The notes beneath the pieces are model-generated. The model did not search any database and had not been told where the DNA came from. It saw only the letters and a list, made by a program, of their open reading frames with translations. 42,844 bases of DNA from Luteimonas_C sp035250245. GTDB lineage: Bacteria > Pseudomonadota > Gammaproteobacteria > Xanthomonadales > Xanthomonadaceae. Location: positions 1 to 42,844 of the forward strand of contig DATFFH010000064.1 of NCBI GenBank assembly GCA_035250245.1, in the 5' to 3' direction. Below are positions 40,065 to 42,844 of this stretch, piece after piece (the first letter of the stretch is position 1; every line of letters begins with the position of its first letter). A program made the translations under genes and the position numbers.

Positions 40065-40126
40065 CGTGACTTCTGGCAGGGTGTCTATCAGCGAGAGCGA
40101 AACGCAGGCCTTCTGCAGGCCGGACC

Positions 40127-41416
40127 TCACCCCAGCGCAGCCAACCGCTCCCGCAATACGTCCAGGCGAAGGTCGCCGGCGGCACCGGGAGATACGCGCT
40201 GCTTCAAACTTTGCGCAGGATCGCCCTCGCTCCAGCGCTGAGGATCGGCGGCCTGCTTGTAAGCATCGCGGAACGGCACGCCCTGCTTGGCCAGGTCCAC
40301 CGCCAGATCGGTGGCGTACATCGACGGCTCAAGCGCCGCGCGCATCCGATCCGCACGCCATTCGAGATTGCGCAACAGATCCGGAAGCAGCGCCAGCGCG
40401 CCCAGGCCCTTACTGAAACCGTGGAACAGCGCGCCCTTGCTCAACTGCAGATCGCGGTGGTAACCCGACGGCAGCGACAGCAATTGCTCGATCTCGCAAC
40501 GCGCCGCGGCCACGCTGGCGTAACTGCCGCGCATCAGCTCGACCACGTCGGGGTTGCGCTTGTTGGGCATGATCGAACTGCCGGTGGTGTACTGCGCCGG
40601 CAACGCGACGAAGCCGAACTCGGCGCTGGTGAACAGGCTCAAGTCCCAGGCCAGGCGGCGCAGGTCCAGCATTGCGCTGCCCAGCGCTTCGAGCGCGGCC
40701 ATCTCGAACTTGCCGCGCGAAAGCTGGGCGTAGGTCGGCGAAACCTGCAGACGGCCGAAATCCAACGCGGAACAGGCATGTCCGCGATCCAAAGGCAGGT
40801 TGACGCCATAACCGGCTGCGGTGCCGAGCGGATTCGCGTCCAGCCATGCCTGCGTTTCCGCGGCGCGTACCGCATCGTCGATGAAAGCCTCCGCCCATCC
40901 GGCCCACCACATGCCCAGCGAAGACACCACGGCGCGCTGCAAATGGGTGTAACCCGGCAACGGCACATCGGCTTCGGCCTGCGCGCGGGCCAAGGCGATG
41001 CCGGCGGTTTCTTTGCACAGTTGTTGCGTTCGCGCGAGCTTTTCCTTCAGCCACAAACGCGTGGCCACTAGGATCTGATCGTTGCGGCTGCGGCCGGTGT
41101 GGATGCGGCGGCCCGCATCGCCCAGACGTTCGGTGAGCCGCGCTTCGATCGCCGAATGACCGTCTTCGAATTTTTCGTCCAGGACGAAAACGCCGTTGCG
41201 GAAATCGGCTGCCAGCGCGTCGAGTTCGTGCAGCAAGCGCACCAATTCGTCCTGCGACAGGATGCCGATGCGTTGCAAGCCTTCGGCGTGCGCCTTGCTG
41301 GCGGCGATGTCGTGCAGGAAGAATTCGCGGTCCAGGATCACGTCGTCGCCAGCCAGGAAGGCCTGGATTTCCGTGTCGACCGCGACACCGGGTTTTTGCC
41401 ACAAGAGGTCGGACAT
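40127..41416 (-). CDS. argH: Argininosuccinate lyase
   Basis: A 429-residue fumarase/aspartase-superfamily enzyme that cleaves argininosuccinate to arginine and fumarate. The signature loop GSSIMPNKRNPDV carries the catalytic Ser. HTGRSRNDQ near residues 106-114 and GYTHLQRAV with the conserved His are also present. It is slightly shorter at the N-terminus than E. coli ArgH (457), which is usual for xanthomonads. It lies downstream of argC on the same strand, with a family F repeat in the 120-bp gap. Confidence 0.96.
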   Translation of the reverse strand: MSDLLWQKPGVAVDTEIQAFLAGDDVILDREFFLHDIAASKAHAEGLQRIGILSQDELVRLLHELDALAADFRNGVFVLDEKFEDGHSAIEARLTERLGDAGRRIHTGRSRNDQILVATRLWLKEKLARTQQLCKETAGIALARAQAEADVPLPGYTHLQRAVVSSLGMWWAGWAEAFIDDAVRAAETQAWLDANPLGTAAGYGVNLPLDRGHACSALDFGRLQVSPTYAQLSRGKFEMAALEALGSAMLDLRRLAWDLSLFTSAEFGFVALPAQYTTGSSIMPNKRNPDVVELMRGSYASVAAARCEIEQLLSLPSGYHRDLQLSKGALFHGFSKGLGALALLPDLLRNLEWRADRMRAALEPSMYATDLAVDLAKQGVPFRDAYKQAADPQRWSEGDPAQSLKQRVSPGAAGDLRLDVLRERLAALG

Positions 41417-41433
41417 ATCGTTTCCTTACCGCC

Positions 41434-41529
41434 TTTGCTCTTCGTAGGAGCGGCTTTAGCCGCGAGCTTCTTACTTCACAGGTAGCGGATCAAGAGCTCG
41501 CGGCTAAAGCCGCTCCTACGAAGAGCAAA
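41434..41529. repeat. Paired GTAG element, family F, copy 3, between argC and argH
   Basis: The core arms are 41444 onward (GTAGGAGCGGCTTTAGCCGC) and 41495-41519 (ending GCCGCTCCTAC). The inverted symmetry extends outward by about 10 bp (TTTGCTCTTC / GAAGAGCAAA), unlike the other two copies. It sits within the arg transcription unit, so the argC-argH mRNA would carry this structure. Confidence 0.85.
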
Positions 41530-41536
41530 AGCCGCT

Positions 41537-42487
41537 CTATAGGGGAATTCCTGCCCATTCGTCGAAACCGAAGGCCAGATTGAGGTTTTGCATGGCCTGC
41601 GTCGCCGCACCTTTGAGCAGGTTGTCGAGCGTAGCCACCGCCACCAGGCGCCGGCCGTCTTCGGACAACGAGAAGCCGCCGATCTCGACCCCATGCTTGC
41701 CGGCGATGCGACTGACCCAGGGTGCGCCTTCGACCACCGCCACCAAGGGTTCATCGCGATAACGGTCGCGGTAGCGTTTTTCGACCTCATCCGACGAAAT
41801 CGGCTCGGCCAGGTGCATGTTCGCGGTGATCGTCAGACCTCGGAAATGCGGCGCGACGTGCGGCATGAATTCCACCGCCATGCCCGAGTGCCTGCTCGCT
41901 TCACGTTCGTGGATATGCCCGGTCAGGCTGTATGGCATCAGATTTTCGCGCAGCTTCTCCACATCGTTCTTGTCCGACGGCGCGGTGCCGGCGCCGGAAT
42001 AGCCGGACACGCCGAAGCATTGCACCGCCCCGGACAACAGATCGCGCATCGGTGCGATCGCCAGCTGCATCGCGCTGGCGTAGCAGCCCGGATTGCTGAT
42101 CCGCTTCTGGCCGCGGTATCCGATGCGGGTCAGTTCAGGCAAGCCGTAATACCAGCCGTCGTCGAAGCGGTAGTCGGCGGATAAGTCGACGATCACCGGA
42201 TCCACGCCCGCGGCATCGAGCGCGGCAACGAAACCGCCGGCCTTGCCGTTCGGCATGGCCAGCACGCACGCGTCCGCGCCCTGCCCCGCCAGATATTCCG
42301 GCGCGAGATTGGCGTAGCGCAGATCGCCGCGATATTCGGCCACGTGAGCGGACACCGGCTGCCCTTCCAGTTCGCGCGATGACACGAAGGCCAGCTCGAA
42401 ATGCGGATGACCGGCGATCAGCTTGATCAATTCGGCGCCGGTATGACCGCGCGCGCCGACGATGCCGATGGTTTTGTTTTCAGCCAT
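41537..42487 (-). CDS. argC: N-acetyl-gamma-glutamyl-phosphate reductase
   Basis: 316 residues. The NADP-binding start GIVGARGHTGAELIKLI (residues 8-24) and the catalytic Cys135 in ISNPGCYASAMQL are clear. A conserved His region is in TGHIHEREASRH. It reduces N-acetylglutamyl phosphate to the semialdehyde in arginine synthesis. The ATG overlaps the stop of the upstream GNAT gene. The TAG stop at 41537-41539 sits in TAGAGCGGC, close to the GTAGAGCGG repeat consensus. Confidence 0.95.
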   Translation of the reverse strand: MAENKTIGIVGARGHTGAELIKLIAGHPHFELAFVSSRELEGQPVSAHVAEYRGDLRYANLAPEYLAGQGADACVLAMPNGKAGGFVAALDAAGVDPVIVDLSADYRFDDGWYYGLPELTRIGYRGQKRISNPGCYASAMQLAIAPMRDLLSGAVQCFGVSGYSGAGTAPSDKNDVEKLRENLMPYSLTGHIHEREASRHSGMAVEFMPHVAPHFRGLTITANMHLAEPISSDEVEKRYRDRYRDEPLVAVVEGAPWVSRIAGKHGVEIGGFSLSEDGRRLVAVATLDNLLKGAATQAMQNLNLAFGFDEWAGIPL

Positions 42488-42844
42488 GGCCGGATTCTTC
42501 CTTGCGGCCGCCTTGCGCCAGTTTGTATCGCAGATTGCTTTTCACCGCCGGCCATTCCGAATCGATGATGGAGAATACGACGGTATCGCGAACGGTGCCG
42601 TCGGCATGACGCCGATGGCCGCGCAGCACGCCGTCCTGCTTGGCTCCGAGCCGAGCGATCGCCGTGCGCGAGGCCTGGTTGAACCAACTCGTTTCGAACG
42701 CCACCGCTACGCAGCCAAGCGTTTCGAAAGCGTGGCCGAGCAAGAGCAACTTGGCTTCGGTGTTGACGCCGGTACGCTGCGCTTTCGGCGCGTACCAGGT
42801 ATAGCCGATGCTCAGCCGCGGCACGCTCGCGTCCAGATCGTAAT
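42480..42844 (-). CDS. GNAT-family acetyltransferase, truncated by the window end
   Basis: The frame is open to the right edge and continues upstream of the first in-frame start-like codon (YDLDASV before PRLSIGY), so the N-terminus lies outside the window. The visible 121 or so residues contain SIGYTWYAPKAQRTGVNTEAK and ETSWFNQASRTAIARLG, then KQDGVLRGHRRHADGTVRDT. These are typical of the RimL/RimJ-like GNAT group (YTWY start, N-x-x-S-x-x-A-I-x-x-L-G-A-x-x-E/D-G). Such a gene precedes argC in xanthomonads. Whether it acetylates glutamate or something unrelated is not decided by the sequence. Confidence 0.85.
   Translation of the reverse strand, partial: YDLDASVPRLSIGYTWYAPKAQRTGVNTEAKLLLLGHAFETLGCVAVAFETSWFNQASRTAIARLGAKQDGVLRGHRRHADGTVRDTVVFSIIDSEWPAVKSNLRYKLAQGGRKEESGHG

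Overview
The window is GC-rich chromosomal DNA (well above 60% G+C by eye). Gene content and order point to a gammaproteobacterium of the Xanthomonadaceae/Lysobacteraceae (Lysobacter, Luteimonas or Stenotrophomonas relatives). The indicators are a TrpR-like gene (yerC) heading a fully overlapping hisGDCBHAF-IE operon, a GNAT-argC-argH run, an alpha-amino acid ester hydrolase closely matching the Xanthomonas citri enzyme, and many short palindromes starting with GTAG, like the SMAG/REP elements of Stenotrophomonas. I see no rRNA, insertion sequence, prophage, CRISPR array or integrase. This is a core-type chromosomal segment with accessory patches.

Layout, left to right. (1) 1-6132, plus strand: the 3' end of a leucine-degradation (liu) operon, with a VOC protein, the biotin-carrying subunit of methylcrotonyl-CoA carboxylase and HMG-CoA lyase. 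It is translationally coupled to a three-PAS GGDEF/EAL protein and a GNAT acetyltransferase. (2) 6129-8353: a short-chain hydroxyacyl-CoA dehydrogenase, the EF-P paralogue YeiP/EfpL, a small exported protein, and a composite intergenic repeat. (3) 8354-11092: a Nudix hydrolase divergent from an APC amino acid permease with a good terminator, then a small cupin. (4) 11146-14182: methionine-salvage genes mtnB-mtnD-mtnC, with an exported C13 (legumain/caspase-fold) peptidase coupled to mtnC. (5) 14301-16517, minus strand: a secreted calcineurin-like phosphoesterase and a YdeI-family protein. (6) 16675-18519: a 7TMR-DISM membrane diguanylate cyclase. (7) 18635-26065, minus strand: the complete histidine operon headed by yerC, which has a promoter and a perfect inverted-repeat operator. 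(8) 26309-26989: a DoxX-like membrane protein. (9) 27056-30344, minus strand: histidyl-tRNA synthetase followed by an enlarged histidine/aromatic ammonia-lyase. (10) 30655-30731: tRNA-Pro(CGG) with terminator. (11) 30903-36553: pgaABCD for poly-N-acetylglucosamine, preceded by a near-consensus sigma-54 promoter. (12) 36718-37971: a CynX/NimT-type MFS transporter. (13) 38089-42844, minus strand: alpha-amino acid ester hydrolase, argH, argC and a truncated GNAT gene.

How the parts connect. Two GGDEF proteins lie in the same window as pgaABCD. In E. coli the PgaC/PgaD synthase is activated by cyclic di-GMP, so a functional link is plausible but not shown. Histidine synthesis, charging and probable degradation lie within about 12 kb. 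The his operon has no visible attenuator; instead a TrpR-like gene sits directly behind a palindromic operator. The liu genes, the hydroxyacyl-CoA dehydrogenase and the amino acid permease suggest active use of branched-chain and other amino acids.

The most distinctive structural signal is the density and variety of short inverted elements: about eight families, most starting with GTAG and ending with CTAC. Two genes take their TAG stop codon from the GTAG head of such an element. The sigma-54-type pga promoter, the yerC operator, the substituted KID motif of the EAL domain, the enlarged ammonia-lyase and a PgaB without a lipobox are the other points most worth testing.
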